Shown in pieces: positions 63,667 to 64,000 of a stretch of DNA of 64,000 nt (position 1 is the first letter of the stretch; each line of letters starts with the position of its first letter). Below the pieces are notes generated by a model. That model was not told the DNA's origin. It made no database searches and saw only the letters and a program-made list of their open reading frames with translations. Where the stretch lies: assembly GCA_026119935.1 (NCBI GenBank), contig JALRMH010000082.1, positions 1-64,000 on the forward strand. The letters are read 5' to 3'. The position numbers and the translations under genes were made by a program. This DNA is from Endothia cerciana (lineage: Eukaryota; Ascomycota; Sordariomycetes; Diaporthales; Cryphonectriaceae).

Positions 63667-64000
63667 CTAAAAAAGAGAAATATTAAATATACCTTGCTGA
63701 TACAATTAATTTTTTTCTTTAGGAGTTTACTATCACAGATATAAATGATTATTCTATTTTTAGGGCACTAGCTCCCTATTAAAGGGCCTCTTAGAAATAG
63801 AAACATCTCCTAAGAGGCCGCCTTCAATATAGAATTATCCTTCCTCCTGACGAGTCTTTATGGTGTAGTCCTCGTTTTAGAATCCGACTGTACATTGACA
63901 GACATTACAGCCTAGCCTTGGTGATCCAGTCTGTAGCGACATTTACAACTGCCGACGGTCTTCAACCAGGAAGTCGTTAACCGTTTTCACCTAATATTTC
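63667..64000 (-). mobile_element. nad6 group ID intron, 3' part
   Basis: Core: P GAAAACGGTTAACGACTTCC (about 63972-63991), Q AAGACCGTCGGCAGTTG (about 63946-63962), R GTCGCTACAGACTGG (about 63928-63942), S AATGTACAGTCGGATTC (about 63882-63898). Nearly the same as the rnl ID intron core at 29.52-29.64 kb. The 3' end is placed where the ND6 reading frame resumes. The 5' part and any ORF lie beyond the window. Confidence 0.85.

Noticed and set aside
1..64000. Small-subunit rRNA (rns)
   Set aside because: No 530-loop (GTGCCAGC), GGATTAGATACCC or decoding-site sequence on either strand; rns must lie outside the window.

Overview
This 64-kb window is a piece of a large, intron-rich fungal mitochondrial genome. 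Every gene I can support lies on the minus strand, so genes read from high to low coordinates. Proteins only read through if TGA is tryptophan (genetic code 4). An rps3 gene sits inside the intron that interrupts rnl at the GGGAT/AACAGG peptidyl-transferase site. The gene order nad6 - trnG/V/I/S - rnl(rps3) - trnT/E/M/M/L/A/F/L/Q/R - nad1 fits a filamentous ascomycete (Pezizomycotina). I cannot name the species.

Layout in transcription order. 63.7-64.0 kb: group ID intron of nad6, truncated by the window edge. 60.6-63.7 kb: nad6 3' coding part, invaded by homing endonuclease genes (HEGs), with three copies of its C-terminus. 55.3-61.2 kb: trnG, trnV, trnI, a serine-tRNA-like copy, an intact LAGLIDADG gene, trnS, two tRNAs of uncertain anticodon and an intact GIY-YIG gene. 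About 20.0-55.2 kb: a single rnl (large rRNA) gene stretched to about 35 kb by roughly 14 introns: three group II introns (two back to back), three group IB introns with GIY-YIG genes, five IC2-like introns mostly with LAGLIDADG genes, one ID intron and two IA introns, one of which holds rps3. 1.4-20 kb: the tRNA cluster T, E, M, fM, L(UAA), A, F, L(UAG), Q, R, interrupted by HEGs that sit beside partial copies of the neighbouring tRNA or of the rnl 3' end. 1-0.5 kb: nad1 exon 1 and the start of its IC2-like intron.

The main theme is repeated colonisation of gene ends. HEGs lie beside duplicated gene termini in rps3, nad6, trnL(UAA) (twice), trnM and the rnl 3' end. In several cases a conserved structured, ribozyme-like segment precedes the HEG. 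A second layer consists of short GC-rich hairpin elements of several families, found in spacers, introns and HEG coding sequence, sometimes with apparent target duplications. Many HEGs are broken by these insertions or by one-base changes in homopolymers. Some of the latter could be sequencing errors; the window also holds an N gap next to long C/G runs. Intron and exon ends are read by eye from conserved rRNA and group I/II motifs and are approximate unless stated otherwise.
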